DNA from: DAOMNO01 sp035443885
Lineage (GTDB): Bacteria; Planctomycetota; Phycisphaerae; Phycisphaerales; SM1A02
Length of the DNA: 47,373 nt
NCBI GenBank assembly: GCA_035443885.1
Contig: DAOMNO010000021.1
Coordinates: 1-47,373, forward strand
Direction: 5' to 3'
Below, in pieces: positions 1-8,006 of the stretch. The translations under genes were made by a program, and so were the position numbers. How positions within the stretch are numbered: the stretch's first letter is position 1; every line of letters starts with the position of its first letter. Below the pieces are notes generated by a model. It was not told the DNA's origin. It was given only the letters and a program-made list of their open reading frames with translations, and ran no database searches.

Positions 1-2
1 AC

Positions 3-260
3 TTCCGAGTGGATGTGCAAGATTTGCTCATCCTGCTGGCGAACTGGGGGCCTTGTCCGGGCTTCGACACGGCGGTGTTGTCGCTGAGCGAGTTGCTTGC
101 TGAAGCAGAAATCTCGCAGCAGAAGTTCAACGAGTTCCTTGAAGTGATGATGACCGGCAGCGATCGGCAGAAAGCCCGCTGGAGTTGCTACTTCAAGAAC
201 CGTGTGATGCAGTGCGTGAACTGTCCGCAGTGCATTGGGACGGACCCGTTCGCCAACTGA
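3..260 (+). CDS. Dockerin-like C-terminus of a secreted protein (5' partial)
   Basis: Only the last 85 or so codons lie in the window; the reading frame is open to the left edge. The first visible residues, FRVDVQDLLILLANWGPCPG, match the second half of a type I dockerin-like calcium-binding repeat as it commonly ends secreted planctomycete proteins (DVQDLL then LLANWG). Unlike the usual case, the protein does not stop after this motif but runs on for about 65 residues, including a short Cys-rich stretch (C at WSCYF, MQCVNCPQC). The catalytic or binding part of the protein is outside the window, so no function can be given. It ends about 65 bases before the next forward gene, also exported, so the two may be co-transcribed. 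The dockerin assignment rests on motif resemblance only. Confidence 0.6.
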   Translation, partial: FRVDVQDLLILLANWGPCPGFDTAVLSLSELLAEAEISQQKFNEFLEVMMTGSDRQKARWSCYFKNRVMQCVNCPQCIGTDPFAN

Positions 261-325
261 GATATCAAGCATATGCCCCGGACGGCCAACGGGTCGTCCG
301 GGGTTTCAGCAATGGAGATGATGAC

Positions 326-919
326 ATGAAAGTTACTCTTGTAAGCATCGCGATTCTTCTGGGTTGCTGCGCCGCAGCAGATGGCGCTGTCGTTCAATAC
401 ACGAACAAATCCGCATGGCAGAATGCGGTAGGCGCGTACACGACGATTGACTTTGTGGGTGGACAAGACGGATTCCCGATTCTCCCGATGCACTCAACCG
501 ACCTCGGCGTAACCTTCACCGGACAGCAGTTGGGGTATTTTCATTCGTCTGGACTAATGCCTAATGACGGTGAGGGCATTCGCGGAAGTCTGAATGACAT
601 TTGGGTCGCATTTGATACGCCTCAAAAATACATAGCTGCGGAATTTCCAGGTGGTCTCCGAATCGCATTGTATTCCGGAGAAACACTGCTTTATACCAGT
701 AGCTATGTAGTCGGCGGTGGCGGTGGTTTGTTTATTGGGCTGATATCAGATGTTGCCTTTGACAAAGCCTTGCTATACCGACCTGCCCCAACAAGCAATG
801 TATATATTGATGACATCCACTTCGGCGTTCCCGCGCCCGGCGCGCTGGGCGTGTTCGCGCTCGTAGTTTTTGCTTCGCGTGGTCGCTGGAGAACGCGAGG
901 TGATGACGTGTTGATGTGA
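326..919 (+). CDS. Exported protein with PEP-CTERM-like sorting tail
   Basis: A 197-residue protein. It starts with a Sec signal peptide (MKVTLVSIAILLGCCAAADG, cleavage probably after the Ala-rich stretch) and ends with a PEP-CTERM-type tripartite signal: VPAPGAL, then a hydrophobic segment (GVFALVVFA), then a basic patch (SRGRWRTR). Proteins of this type are exported and usually processed by an exosortase; no exosortase is in the window. The middle is a beta-rich region with a Gly run (VVGGGGG) and a YIDDIHFG motif, as often seen in surface PEP-CTERM proteins that are otherwise uncharacterised. The ATG at 326 is preferred over the longer frame because GGAG lies at a suitable distance upstream and because it places the signal peptide at the N-terminus. 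Function unknown. Confidence 0.75.
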   Translation: MKVTLVSIAILLGCCAAADGAVVQYTNKSAWQNAVGAYTTIDFVGGQDGFPILPMHSTDLGVTFTGQQLGYFHSSGLMPNDGEGIRGSLNDIWVAFDTPQKYIAAEFPGGLRIALYSGETLLYTSSYVVGGGGGLFIGLISDVAFDKALLYRPAPTSNVYIDDIHFGVPAPGALGVFALVVFASRGRWRTRGDDVLM

Positions 920-955
920 GGGAGCGATGAAGAACCGGGCGCGGCATTGAAGGCA

Positions 956-961
956 TACACT
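956..961 (+). promoter_or_regulatory. TANNNT box (TACACT) before the glycosyltransferase
   Basis: TACACT lies 8 bases before the ATG at 970, with no ribosome binding site between. It is one of several such boxes in the window and would give a near-leaderless transcript if used as a -10 element. No good -35 is visible. Confidence 0.4.
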
Positions 962-969
962 GTCGCTCC

Positions 970-2145
970 ATGCGCATCATGCACATCTCAACCCGCCTCA
1001 TTCTCGGCGGCTCGCAGGAGAACACCATTCTCTCTTGCGAAGGCCAGACTGCGCTCGGGCACGAGGTGTCGCTCGTCTTCGGCCCCATCTACGGCCCCGA
1101 AGGCTCCCTGCTCGATCGCGTCAACAACTTCCGCACTGCGAATGGCCGTCGAATCGAGCCGATCGAAACGCCGAACCTCGTTCGCGAGCTTGCGCCGATC
1201 CGCGACTGGAAGTGTTGCCGCGACCTGCGTGCACTGATTCGCGACTGGAAGCCGGATGTCGTCCACACGCATTCGTCGAAGGCGGGCATCCTTGGCCGTA
1301 TCGCGGCGTGGCGCGAGCGCGTGCCCTGCGTCATTCACACCGTTCACGGCCCGCCGTTTCACAAGTACGAGAAGAAATGGCGCAACGCCATCTACATTCT
1401 CGCGGAACGATACGCCGCTCGGCGGTGTCATGTCATCGCCTGCGTGGCGGATGCGATGCGCGAGCAGTTCCTTGCAGCAAAGATCGGCAGGCCGGAACAG
1501 TACGTTACTGTCTATTCAGGCATGGAGATCGACTCGTTCATCAACCCGGCATGGTCGCGACATGAAGTGCGACAGGAACTTGGCCTGAACGAAAGTGACT
1601 TTGTGTTTGGCACCGTGGCGCGACTCGCAGAACTCAAAGGGCACGATGATCTGCTTGATGCACTCAGCTCCACGCTGCGCGAAAAGCCGCATGTCAAGCT
1701 CCTCTGGGTGGGCGATGGCTGGCTTCGTGAATCGCTCATGCAGCGCGTGCGCGAACTGGGGCTGACGAATCAGGTCATCACCACCGGATTAGTGCCGCCG
1801 GAAATGATTCCCAGATATCTGCAAGCGATGGACGTGCTAATTCATCCGAGCTATCGCGAAGGTCTGCCCCGCACGGTAACACAGGCCTTGCTGAGCGCGA
1901 CGCCTGTCATCGCCTACGACGTGGACGGCACGCGCGAAGTGTGCATCGAAGGCGAAACAGGCCGCCTGTTGCGAGCGGGCGACCTCGCGGGCCTGCGCGA
2001 GGCGGCACAGTGGATGCTTGAGCACCCGAAGGAGCGCGAAGCGATGGGCATGCGCGGCAGAGAAATATGCCGCGAACGGTTTGCGGCCTCGCGCATGGTC
2101 GAACACCTCGATCAGATTTACCGCGCCCAGCTCAATCGACGTTGA
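970..2145 (+). CDS. Glycosyltransferase family 4 (GT-B fold)
   Basis: A 391-residue GT4-type glycosyltransferase that would transfer a sugar from a nucleotide donor to a glycan or lipid acceptor at the cytoplasmic face of the membrane. The N-terminal Rossmann domain shows the acceptor-side signature (MRIMHISTRLILGGSQENT, with HTHSSKAGILGR near residue 100 and HTVHGPPFH near 125). The C-terminal domain starts at FGTVARLAELKGHDDLL (near residue 215) and holds EGLPRTVTQALLSATPVIA, a variant of the donor-binding E-x7-E region, and DGTREV. Length is normal for the family. Donor and acceptor cannot be read from sequence. No polysaccharide cluster surrounds it, so it may be a stand-alone gene. The start follows a TACACT box by 8 bases. 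Confidence 0.85.
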   Translation: MRIMHISTRLILGGSQENTILSCEGQTALGHEVSLVFGPIYGPEGSLLDRVNNFRTANGRRIEPIETPNLVRELAPIRDWKCCRDLRALIRDWKPDVVHTHSSKAGILGRIAAWRERVPCVIHTVHGPPFHKYEKKWRNAIYILAERYAARRCHVIACVADAMREQFLAAKIGRPEQYVTVYSGMEIDSFINPAWSRHEVRQELGLNESDFVFGTVARLAELKGHDDLLDALSSTLREKPHVKLLWVGDGWLRESLMQRVRELGLTNQVITTGLVPPEMIPRYLQAMDVLIHPSYREGLPRTVTQALLSATPVIAYDVDGTREVCIEGETGRLLRAGDLAGLREAAQWMLEHPKEREAMGMRGREICRERFAASRMVEHLDQIYRAQLNRR

Positions 2146-2146
2146 G

Positions 2147-2152
2147 TACACT
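2147..2152 (+). promoter_or_regulatory. TANNNT box (TACACT) before the MBL-fold gene
   Basis: TACACT spans the stop of the glycosyltransferase gene and lies 6 bases before the ATG at 2159. The same hexamer precedes the glycosyltransferase and acyP genes at 6-8 bases. No Shine-Dalgarno sequence is visible. Confidence 0.4.
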
Positions 2153-2158
2153 GCCGCC

Positions 2159-2998
2159 ATGACGCACACATGGTCATGGCGACTGCTTCGCGCCGGCTCC
2201 TTCCGTCTGGATGGCGGCAGCATGTTCGGCGTTGTGCCGAAGTCCATCTGGTCGAAGCTCAGTGCGCCTGATGAAGGCAATCGCATCCCGCTGCAAACCA
2301 ACTGCCTGCTGCTTGAGGATGGCCAGACTCGCGTGCTGATCGAAACAGGCTTCGGCGGCAAATGGACGGACAAGGAGCGCGGCTTCTATGACCTTGAACG
2401 CTGCACGATTGTGGACGCGCTCGCTGAAATCGGTGTCGCGCCACAACAGATCGACCACATCGTTCTCACGCACCTTCATTTCGACCACGCTGGCGGGCTG
2501 ACGCATCTGGATGCTTCAGGCAACGCCGCTTCCACCTTCCCGCGTGCGACCATCCATGTGCAGCAGCGCGAATGGGAAGACGCTCTCGCCAACCGTTCGA
2601 CGATGACTCGCACGTATCTTCGGAATCATCTCGACCCCATTCAGAAGCAGGTCGCATTGCTGACGGGTGAAACGGAAGCGTGGCCGGGTTCGAGCATTCT
2701 TGTCGCCCCCATGCCCGGCCATACATGGGGCCAGCAACTGGTGCGATTCAACGACGGGCAAGGCGTTGTCTGCTTTCCCGGCGATGTGATGCCTACGGTT
2801 CAGCACGTCGGCCTGGCCTTCAGCATGGGGTACGACATGGAACCGTACACGAACATGCTGAGCAAACGCGCACTGCTGGAACGCGCTGCGGGGGAAGGCT
2901 GGCGGCTCGCGCTCGACCATGAACCGGGCCACGCCGCGGTGCGTGTCGAAGCTGAAAGCGATGGTCGATTCCGCCTGGTCAATGCTCCCTCGTCTTGA
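2159..2998 (+). CDS. MBL-fold metallo-hydrolase
   Basis: A 279-residue metallo-beta-lactamase-fold hydrolase. The zinc-binding motif HLHFDHAGG lies near residue 104 (pattern HxHxDH), the second metal histidine is probably in APMPGHTWGQQ (near residue 185), and the bridging Asp in VVCFPGDVMPT. A late His (LDHEPGH) is also in the expected place. The start of the fold is seen in NCLLLEDGQTRVLIETGFG. This arrangement is shared by lactonase-like and other uncharacterised MBL proteins, so the substrate cannot be given. The ATG at 2159 is chosen over the longer frame, which would overlap the glycosyltransferase by more than 100 bases, and because a TACACT box lies 6 bases before it. Confidence 0.85.
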   Translation: MTHTWSWRLLRAGSFRLDGGSMFGVVPKSIWSKLSAPDEGNRIPLQTNCLLLEDGQTRVLIETGFGGKWTDKERGFYDLERCTIVDALAEIGVAPQQIDHIVLTHLHFDHAGGLTHLDASGNAASTFPRATIHVQQREWEDALANRSTMTRTYLRNHLDPIQKQVALLTGETEAWPGSSILVAPMPGHTWGQQLVRFNDGQGVVCFPGDVMPTVQHVGLAFSMGYDMEPYTNMLSKRALLERAAGEGWRLALDHEPGHAAVRVEAESDGRFRLVNAPSS

Positions 2999-3000
2999 CA
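2995..3000 (+). promoter_or_regulatory. Consensus -35 box before zwf
   Basis: A perfect TTGACA at 2995-3000 overlaps the end of the MBL-fold gene. Sixteen bases downstream is a weak -10 candidate, CATCAT (3017-3022), 6 bases before the zwf ATG. If used, the transcript would have almost no leader. Confidence 0.35.
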
Positions 3001-3028
3001 CACTCTTCCGCCGCGTCATCATGCCGTC

Positions 3029-4555
3029 ATGAGCCGTCAGGCCGCTGCCGACCCATGCGTGATCGTTATCTTCGGCGCTTCGGGCGATCTCGCCTCGCGC
3101 AAGCTCATTCCCGCGCTATATGAAATGGCCGATGACGGTCTGCCCGCCTCAGTGTGTGTGCTCGGCGTCAGCCGCACAGAGATGTCTGACGATGCCTGGC
3201 GCGACAAGCTCCGCCCGTGGGTGGAGAAGCACGCCAAGGGCTTCGACGAAACGCGCTGGCGCACTTTCGCCCAGCGGCTGCACTACTGCGCAGGCGACGG
3301 AGCCGACGCAGCAAGCTATGAAGGCATTGTGAAGCGCATCACGGAACTTGACGCCGCCTGCGGCGGTTGCGGCAATATCCTCTTCTATCTCTCCGTCGCG
3401 CCAAATCTCTACGAGCCGATCATCGAAGCCATCGATAACTCCGGCCTCGTCGTCGAAGGGAGACGCTGGTGCAGCATTAACCGCGAAAACTCATCGTGGC
3501 AGCGCATCATCGTTGAAAAACCGTTCGGCAACGATGCCAAGTCCGCCGCATCGCTCAACCGTGCGCTCGGCCGCGTGTTTGAAGAAGACGCCATCTACCG
3601 CATCGATCACTATCTCGCCAAAGAACTCGTGCAGAATCTGCTCGTCTTCCGCTTTGCCAACACGATCTTCGAGCCGATCTGGAACCATCGCTACATCGAC
3701 CACGTGCAGATCACCGCTGCCGAGACCGTCGGCGTCGGTCGCAGGGCCGCCTTTTATGAACAGGCGGGCGCGATCCGAGACATGATTCAGTCGCACCTGT
3801 TGCAGGTGATGGCGCTGGTGGCAATGGAGCCGCCGACCTCATACGCCGCCCATCACATTCGTCAGGAGAAGGTCAAGATCATTGACGCGATCAAGCCCAC
3901 GCCGCTTGATCGACTGACGGAGTTCGCAGCACTGGGCCAATATGCAGGCGATGCGCATGAGAAGGCGTATCACGAACTCGATGGCGTGGCGAAAGGCTCC
4001 ACGACTGAAACCTTCGCGACGATCATGCTGCACTTCGACAACTGGCGCTGGGCGGGAACGCCCTTCTATCTCCGCACCGGCAAGCGCATGGCGGTCAAGC
4101 GCACAGAAGTCGTCATCCAGTTCAAGCAGCCACCTGCCAACCTGTTCAAACATCTTGAGCCGTTCGCCAGCGGCGGCACGCGTCCGGCTAATCGAATCGT
4201 CATCGAAATCGCGCCGCGCGAAAGCGTGAGCCTGCGTTTCGAAGGCAAAGTTCCGGGCCGTCGCATGAAGCTCGATTCCGTAAGCATGGACTTCGACTAC
4301 GCACGACGGTTCAACGCCGAACCGGCAGAGGCGTATGGCCCGCTCATCATCGACGCCATGCGAGGCGATCAAACGCTCTTCAAGCATCGCTTCGAGGTGG
4401 AAAGCGCGTGGGAATCCATGATGCCGTTCCTCGGACCGGAATCCGCAGCAATTCGCCGCGCGATTCACGCCAACTATGCCCCCGGAAGCTGGGGGCCGCC
4501 CACTGCGGATGAACTGCTGGCACGCAGCGGCCGTACGTGGCACAACGGCACGTGA
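3029..4555 (+). CDS. zwf: Glucose-6-phosphate 1-dehydrogenase
   Basis: A 508-residue enzyme that oxidises glucose-6-phosphate to 6-phosphogluconolactone with NAD(P)+, the entry step of the oxidative pentose phosphate pathway. The dinucleotide-binding motif IFGASGDLASRKLIPAL is at the N-terminus. EKPFG near residue 165 and the active-site motif RIDHYLAKELVQN near residue 190 are clear; the family usually has G where this protein has A in HYLAKE. Length is typical. No gnd or pgl is adjacent, so the pathway is not clustered here. The start lies downstream of a consensus -35 box that overlaps the preceding MBL-fold gene. Confidence 0.96.
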   Translation: MSRQAAADPCVIVIFGASGDLASRKLIPALYEMADDGLPASVCVLGVSRTEMSDDAWRDKLRPWVEKHAKGFDETRWRTFAQRLHYCAGDGADAASYEGIVKRITELDAACGGCGNILFYLSVAPNLYEPIIEAIDNSGLVVEGRRWCSINRENSSWQRIIVEKPFGNDAKSAASLNRALGRVFEEDAIYRIDHYLAKELVQNLLVFRFANTIFEPIWNHRYIDHVQITAAETVGVGRRAAFYEQAGAIRDMIQSHLLQVMALVAMEPPTSYAAHHIRQEKVKIIDAIKPTPLDRLTEFAALGQYAGDAHEKAYHELDGVAKGSTTETFATIMLHFDNWRWAGTPFYLRTGKRMAVKRTEVVIQFKQPPANLFKHLEPFASGGTRPANRIVIEIAPRESVSLRFEGKVPGRRMKLDSVSMDFDYARRFNAEPAEAYGPLIIDAMRGDQTLFKHRFEVESAWESMMPFLGPESAAIRRAIHANYAPGSWGPPTADELLARSGRTWHNGT

Positions 4556-4578
4556 TGACCGCGTTTGCCGCTCTTCGT

Positions 4579-4584
4579 TAGAAT
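4579..4584 (+). promoter_or_regulatory. TANNNT box (TAGAAT) before the MDR oxidoreductase
   Basis: TAGAAT lies 6 bases before the ATG at 4591, with no ribosome binding site between. It is identical to the box before mnmG and matches a -10 element at 5 of 6 positions. Confidence 0.4.
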
Positions 4585-4590
4585 CGCATC

Positions 4591-5631
4591 ATGCGAGCGA
4601 TCATCATCACGCGGCAGGCCGCGCCAGGTGCACCGGTTTCACCCAACGTTGAGTTCACCACCGATTGGCCCGAACCCTCACCGCGCGCAGGCGAAGTGCT
4701 CGTGCGCACGGAAGCCAGCGCGCTCAACCAGCTTGATCTCACCGTCGGTCGAGGCGTGCCGGGGCTTGATCTCGACTACCCGCGCATCAGCGGATCAGAC
4801 GGCGCAGGCATTGTGGAAGCTGTCGGCGATGGCGTGGACCCGGCATGGATCGGCCAGCGCGTGCTGCTCAACGCTGCGGTCGTGCAGCCGGAACGTCTTT
4901 CACCCGGCTACGCACCCGCACCGCCCGCCATACACATGATCGGCGAGCATGTTCATGGTTGCCTCGCAGAGAAGTTCGTCGCGCCCGTCACCAACGTGCT
5001 GGCGATCGGCAATATGGACGCTGCCAGCGCAGCGGCATTCGGCCTCACGCACCTCACCGCGTGGCGCATGCTCTGGACTCGCGCTCGCCTGCAACCGGGG
5101 CAATCAGTGCTCATCACCGGAATCGGCGGCGGTGTGGCGCTCGCGCTGCTTAATATCGCCAAACACTTCGGCTGCCCAGCCATCGTAACCAGCAGGCATC
5201 AATCCAAACTTGATCGCGCACTGAAACTCGGCGCGAATCACGCGGTGCTCGACACCGGCGATGACTGGTCGAGACAGGTGCGGCAGCTCACCGGCAAACG
5301 CGGTGTAGATGTATGTGCAGACTCAGTCGGCAAGGCGATCCACCTTTCCTGCATCAAATCCCTCGCGCGTGGCGGCACCTTCGTCACCTGCGGCGCAACA
5401 ACGGGCTTCGACGCTGTAACCGATCTCGGCCGCGTCTTCTGGAACCAGCTTTCCATCATTGGCTCAACCATGGGCGATATGCACGAGTATCGCGAAGCGG
5501 TCGCGCTGCTCATGAGCGGAGCGATGACGCCTGTCATTGACTCCGCCTTTGACGCAGCGGACGGCGCGAAGGCGTATGCACGGCTGGAATCAGGCGAACA
5601 GTTCGGTAAAGTCGTCGTGCGATGGTCCTGA
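4591..5631 (+). CDS. Zinc-type alcohol dehydrogenase-like (MDR) oxidoreductase
   Basis: A 346-residue medium-chain dehydrogenase/reductase. The GroES-like N-terminal domain shows ALNQLDLTVGRG and the GSDGAGIVEAVGDGV motif. The Rossmann domain shows VLITGIGGGVALALLNIAK (near residue 170) and GANHAVLD. The structural-zinc Cys cluster of classical alcohol dehydrogenases is not evident, so it may be a quinone-oxidoreductase-like or crotonyl-type member rather than a true alcohol dehydrogenase. The substrate cannot be assigned. It is preceded by a TAGAAT box 6 bases before the ATG and ends tail-to-tail with proC at a hairpin. Confidence 0.85.
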   Translation: MRAIIITRQAAPGAPVSPNVEFTTDWPEPSPRAGEVLVRTEASALNQLDLTVGRGVPGLDLDYPRISGSDGAGIVEAVGDGVDPAWIGQRVLLNAAVVQPERLSPGYAPAPPAIHMIGEHVHGCLAEKFVAPVTNVLAIGNMDAASAAAFGLTHLTAWRMLWTRARLQPGQSVLITGIGGGVALALLNIAKHFGCPAIVTSRHQSKLDRALKLGANHAVLDTGDDWSRQVRQLTGKRGVDVCADSVGKAIHLSCIKSLARGGTFVTCGATTGFDAVTDLGRVFWNQLSIIGSTMGDMHEYREAVALLMSGAMTPVIDSAFDAADGAKAYARLESGEQFGKVVVRWS

Positions 5632-5638
5632 ACACAAC

Positions 5639-5662
5639 ATCGCGCGCATGCGCTCGCGCGAT
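5639..5662. terminator. Bidirectional hairpin between convergent genes
   Basis: A perfect 8-bp inverted repeat, ATCGCGCG then an 8-base loop then CGCGCGAT, fills the 31 bases between the stop of the MDR gene and the stop of proC. No U-tract follows on either strand, so it may stop polymerase poorly alone or protect 3' ends. The placement between convergent genes supports a terminator role. Confidence 0.6.
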
Positions 5663-6490
5663 TCAGCCATCCAACTCATGCCCACGATCACGCGCTGCGA
5701 TCATCGCTTCGATGATGGTTTCAGGCAGGCCGTGTCTCATCATCACATCCAATGCGGCTGCGGTTGTCCCGCCGGGGCTGGTTACAGCATGACGCAACTC
5801 TTCCGCCGTGCCGCCCGTGGCTTCCGCATCATCCAGCAGGCGTGAAGCGCCGAGAAGCGTTTGTGAAACGAGCAATCGCGCTGCATCCGAAGGCAGGCCC
5901 ATGTCCTGTGCGGCGCGTTCCATCGCCTCGGCGAGAAGAAACACATACGCCGGGCCTGAACCGCTCACAGCTGTAACCGCATGCATGAGTGATTCGGCTA
6001 CATCAATCGTCCGACCGATCGTGCCGAACAATCGCTTCGCAAACTCAGTGTCTTCAGGGTTCGCGCCCGCGCCGATCGCAATCGCGCTCATCCCCGCACC
6101 GACCATGCAAGGCGTGTTGGGCATCACCCGAATGACCTTCGCTTCACCGCCGAGCGCAATGCGGATGGCGGCGCTGCTGCGGCCAGCCATGATTGAAATG
6201 ACGATCATCCGTGAAGGCATGACCGGCGCGAGGGCTTGCGCCACTTCCGGGAACGCCTGCGGCTTGACGGCCAGCATCACCTGACCAAGTTCGCCCTCGC
6301 TGGCCCACTCCACCGCAGCGCCGGGCCACTCTGCCACATGGCAACCGAGCGATGCCACCTCAAGTCGCTTGGCGGGGTCCACATCGACAACGAGCACATT
6401 ATCAGGCGCGAGAACATCGCCCTCAATCGCGCCGCGAACGATGGCACGACCCATGTTGCCGCCACCAATGACGCCGAGTCGGATGCCCAT
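5663..6490 (-). CDS. proC: Pyrroline-5-carboxylate reductase
   Basis: A 275-residue enzyme that reduces 1-pyrroline-5-carboxylate to proline with NAD(P)H, the last step of proline synthesis. It begins with the dinucleotide-binding motif GVIGGGNMGRAIVRG. VKPQ (residue ~75), RVMPNTPCMVGAGM (~120), the AVSGSGPAYVFLLAEAM motif (~165) and the C-terminal signature AVTSPGGTTAAALDVM are all present. Length is normal. It starts 3 bases after the stop of the lipoprotein gene upstream, so the two are surely co-transcribed, though no functional link is apparent. Confidence 0.96.
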   Translation of the reverse strand: MGIRLGVIGGGNMGRAIVRGAIEGDVLAPDNVLVVDVDPAKRLEVASLGCHVAEWPGAAVEWASEGELGQVMLAVKPQAFPEVAQALAPVMPSRMIVISIMAGRSSAAIRIALGGEAKVIRVMPNTPCMVGAGMSAIAIGAGANPEDTEFAKRLFGTIGRTIDVAESLMHAVTAVSGSGPAYVFLLAEAMERAAQDMGLPSDAARLLVSQTLLGASRLLDDAEATGGTAEELRHAVTSPGGTTAAALDVMMRHGLPETIIEAMIAARDRGHELDG

Positions 6491-6493
6491 GAC

Positions 6494-7033
6494 TCACTCG
6501 CCGCTCCGACCCGGCTCAAGCACCTCAAGCTCGCGCCATCCGGCTTCAGATTCTGTCGCCTCATGCGCGCGATGTGGCGCACCATCGGACGCATCAGAGG
6601 GTTCGATGGACGGCTGGGATGCAGTGCCGAGCATTCGTCGCACATCGGCGAAATAACGTTCGGCTTCGATGCGCGCGTGCATCGGAACGCCGAAACCTCG
6701 ACTGAGAAAGTTCACCGTCGGCGGGTCATGCGATGTCAGCGTGATTTGGAATCGCCACTCGCGCTCTTCGCGCAATGGCCGCGCCAGCGGGCGGCGAAGC
6801 GACCGATCCACCCGACGATGAACCTCGATCCGGCTACTGGCTTCATCCACCCACACGTTGTTGCTCGATACCCACCAGTCGTCGTATTCAGGTGATTCCG
6901 CAACAGCCTTCATGGCGGTCCAGACATGCGCGGGGGCATGGTCCGGATAGGACTCGCGAAGCGTGGTGCACCCGCTGGCAACACCAAGAACCGCGAAGAG
7001 CAAGCCAGCACTACATCGTGAGAGGAGATTCAT
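6494..7033 (-). CDS. Small lipoprotein of unknown function
   Basis: A 179-residue protein with a lipoprotein signal peptide: basic start (MNLLSRC), hydrophobic core (AGLLFAVLGVA) and lipobox ASGC, with lipidated Cys near residue 22. The mature part contains DDWWVSSNNVWVDE and FLSRGFGVPMHARIEAERYFADV and ends in an acidic, low-complexity tail (SIEPSDASDG and on). I do not recognise a domain. The longer frame upstream would bury the signal peptide, so the ATG at 7033 is chosen. On the reverse strand TTGACA (7068-7063) could be a -35 with a poor -10 just before the ATG. It forms an operon with proC and is divergent from the DUF2089 gene. Confidence 0.75.
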   Translation of the reverse strand: MNLLSRCSAGLLFAVLGVASGCTTLRESYPDHAPAHVWTAMKAVAESPEYDDWWVSSNNVWVDEASSRIEVHRRVDRSLRRPLARPLREEREWRFQITLTSHDPPTVNFLSRGFGVPMHARIEAERYFADVRRMLGTASQPSIEPSDASDGAPHRAHEATESEAGWRELEVLEPGRSGE

Positions 7034-7144
7034 CGCCGATAGCCTGACGAGACAGAGCGGGATGTCAAGTGCCGCCACCCGACCCCATCCACCAGCACTG
7101 CCAAGCCTAAACACATCCGAACAATTGAAAAAATATTGAGAATC

Positions 7145-7177
7145 CATATTGACAATATGAAAGAATGCTTTTATATT
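7145..7177 (+). promoter_or_regulatory. Consensus promoter with palindromic operator candidate
   Basis: TTGACA (7149-7154), a 17-base spacer and TATATT (7172-7177) form a near-consensus sigma-70-type promoter about 22 bases before the DUF2089 start. A perfect palindrome, CATATTG-A-CAATATG (7145-7159), covers the -35 box. A further half-site-like ATATTGAG lies just upstream (near 7132). A dimeric repressor bound here would block polymerase. The DUF2089 protein, which resembles HTH regulators, is the obvious candidate ligand, but that is inference. Confidence 0.65.
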
Positions 7178-7199
7178 ATTCAACGCAACGGGGGCACCC

Positions 7200-7520
7200 A
7201 TGAATGACCGCAATGAGACAACCTGGCTGGAATATCTGAGCGACGAGGATGTCGCGTTCATCAAGCGGTTCATTCTCGCGTCCGGCTCGCTCAAAGCGGT
7301 CGCAGCGGTGTACGGCGTGTCGTACCCCACCGTTCGCCTGCGGCTTGACCGGCTGATTCAGAAGATTGAAGTCGTCGAGAGCCAGTCCGTGCAAAGTCAG
7401 TTCGAGCGCATCCTTCGCGCACGGTATGCGGAAGGCGCGATCGATTTGCAAACGCTGAAAACGCTGCTCCGTGCGCACGAGCGCGAACTCGAGCAGCAAA
7501 AGGACACGTTGAAAGGGTAA
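7200..7520 (+). CDS. DUF2089 family protein, probable HTH regulator
   Basis: A 106-residue protein. W-L-x-x-L near the start, then EDVAFIKRFILASGSLKAVA and YGVSYPTVRLRLDRLIQKI, is the DUF2089 signature. GSLKAVAAVYGVSYPTVRLRLDRL has the spacing of a helix-turn-helix, with SYPTVR as recognition helix. The C-terminal part is a long charged helix (LLRAHERELEQQKDTL). Members of this family are generally thought to be small DNA-binding regulators. The zinc-ribbon part seen in longer members is absent. It is followed after 3 bases by a membrane protein gene, so it may regulate its own operon through the palindrome in its promoter. Confidence 0.8.
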   Translation: MNDRNETTWLEYLSDEDVAFIKRFILASGSLKAVAAVYGVSYPTVRLRLDRLIQKIEVVESQSVQSQFERILRARYAEGAIDLQTLKTLLRAHERELEQQKDTLKG

Positions 7521-7523
7521 GTC

Positions 7524-7991
7524 ATGCCACGCCTCATTGCACGAGTCATCCTCATGACGCTCATGGCGGCATTCAGCAGCAACATCGCGCACGCAGCAAC
7601 AGCCGCACCGCAGGCGCAAACCTCAGCACTATCTGCAAACCCCGCAGCAACAAACGCATGGTGGCCTGAACAGTATGGCGGCTGGATCGGCGGGATTGGC
7701 GGCCCGATACTCGGCCTCGCAGGCGGGTTTATCGGCTTCGCTGCGGGCACCGGACGATGGCGCAGTGCCGTCGCTGCCACGCTCTTCGGCATGTTCTGCA
7801 TCGGCGTCATCAGCCTGATCGTCGGCGTGATCGCGCTTCTGCTCGGCCAACCCTACGCCGTGTGGTATCCACTGTGTCTCATTGGCGGCCTGTCCACGAT
7901 TTTGCCGCCGAGCATCTGGCCGAGCATTCGCGCCCGCTACGCGCAGGATGAGCTTCGTCGCATGAGTTCGCTCGACGCCACTGCACGCTGA
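7524..7991 (+). CDS. Small membrane protein next to DUF2089
   Basis: A 155-residue protein with an N-terminal signal peptide or first helix (RVILMTLMAAFSSNIAHA) and an Ala-rich linker. Three hydrophobic segments follow: a Gly-rich GGIGGPILGLAGGFIGFAAG, ATLFGMFCIGVISLIVGVIALLLG, and YPLCLIGGLSTILPPSIW. The tail is charged and cytoplasmic-looking (RARYAQDELRRM). I do not recognise a functional family. The ATG sits 3 bases after the stop of the DUF2089 gene, implying translational coupling and joint regulation. The M16 peptidase gene follows after 15 bases. Confidence 0.7.
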   Translation: MPRLIARVILMTLMAAFSSNIAHAATAAPQAQTSALSANPAATNAWWPEQYGGWIGGIGGPILGLAGGFIGFAAGTGRWRSAVAATLFGMFCIGVISLIVGVIALLLGQPYAVWYPLCLIGGLSTILPPSIWPSIRARYAQDELRRMSSLDATAR

Positions 7992-8006
7992 ACGAGGAGG
8001 TTCATC

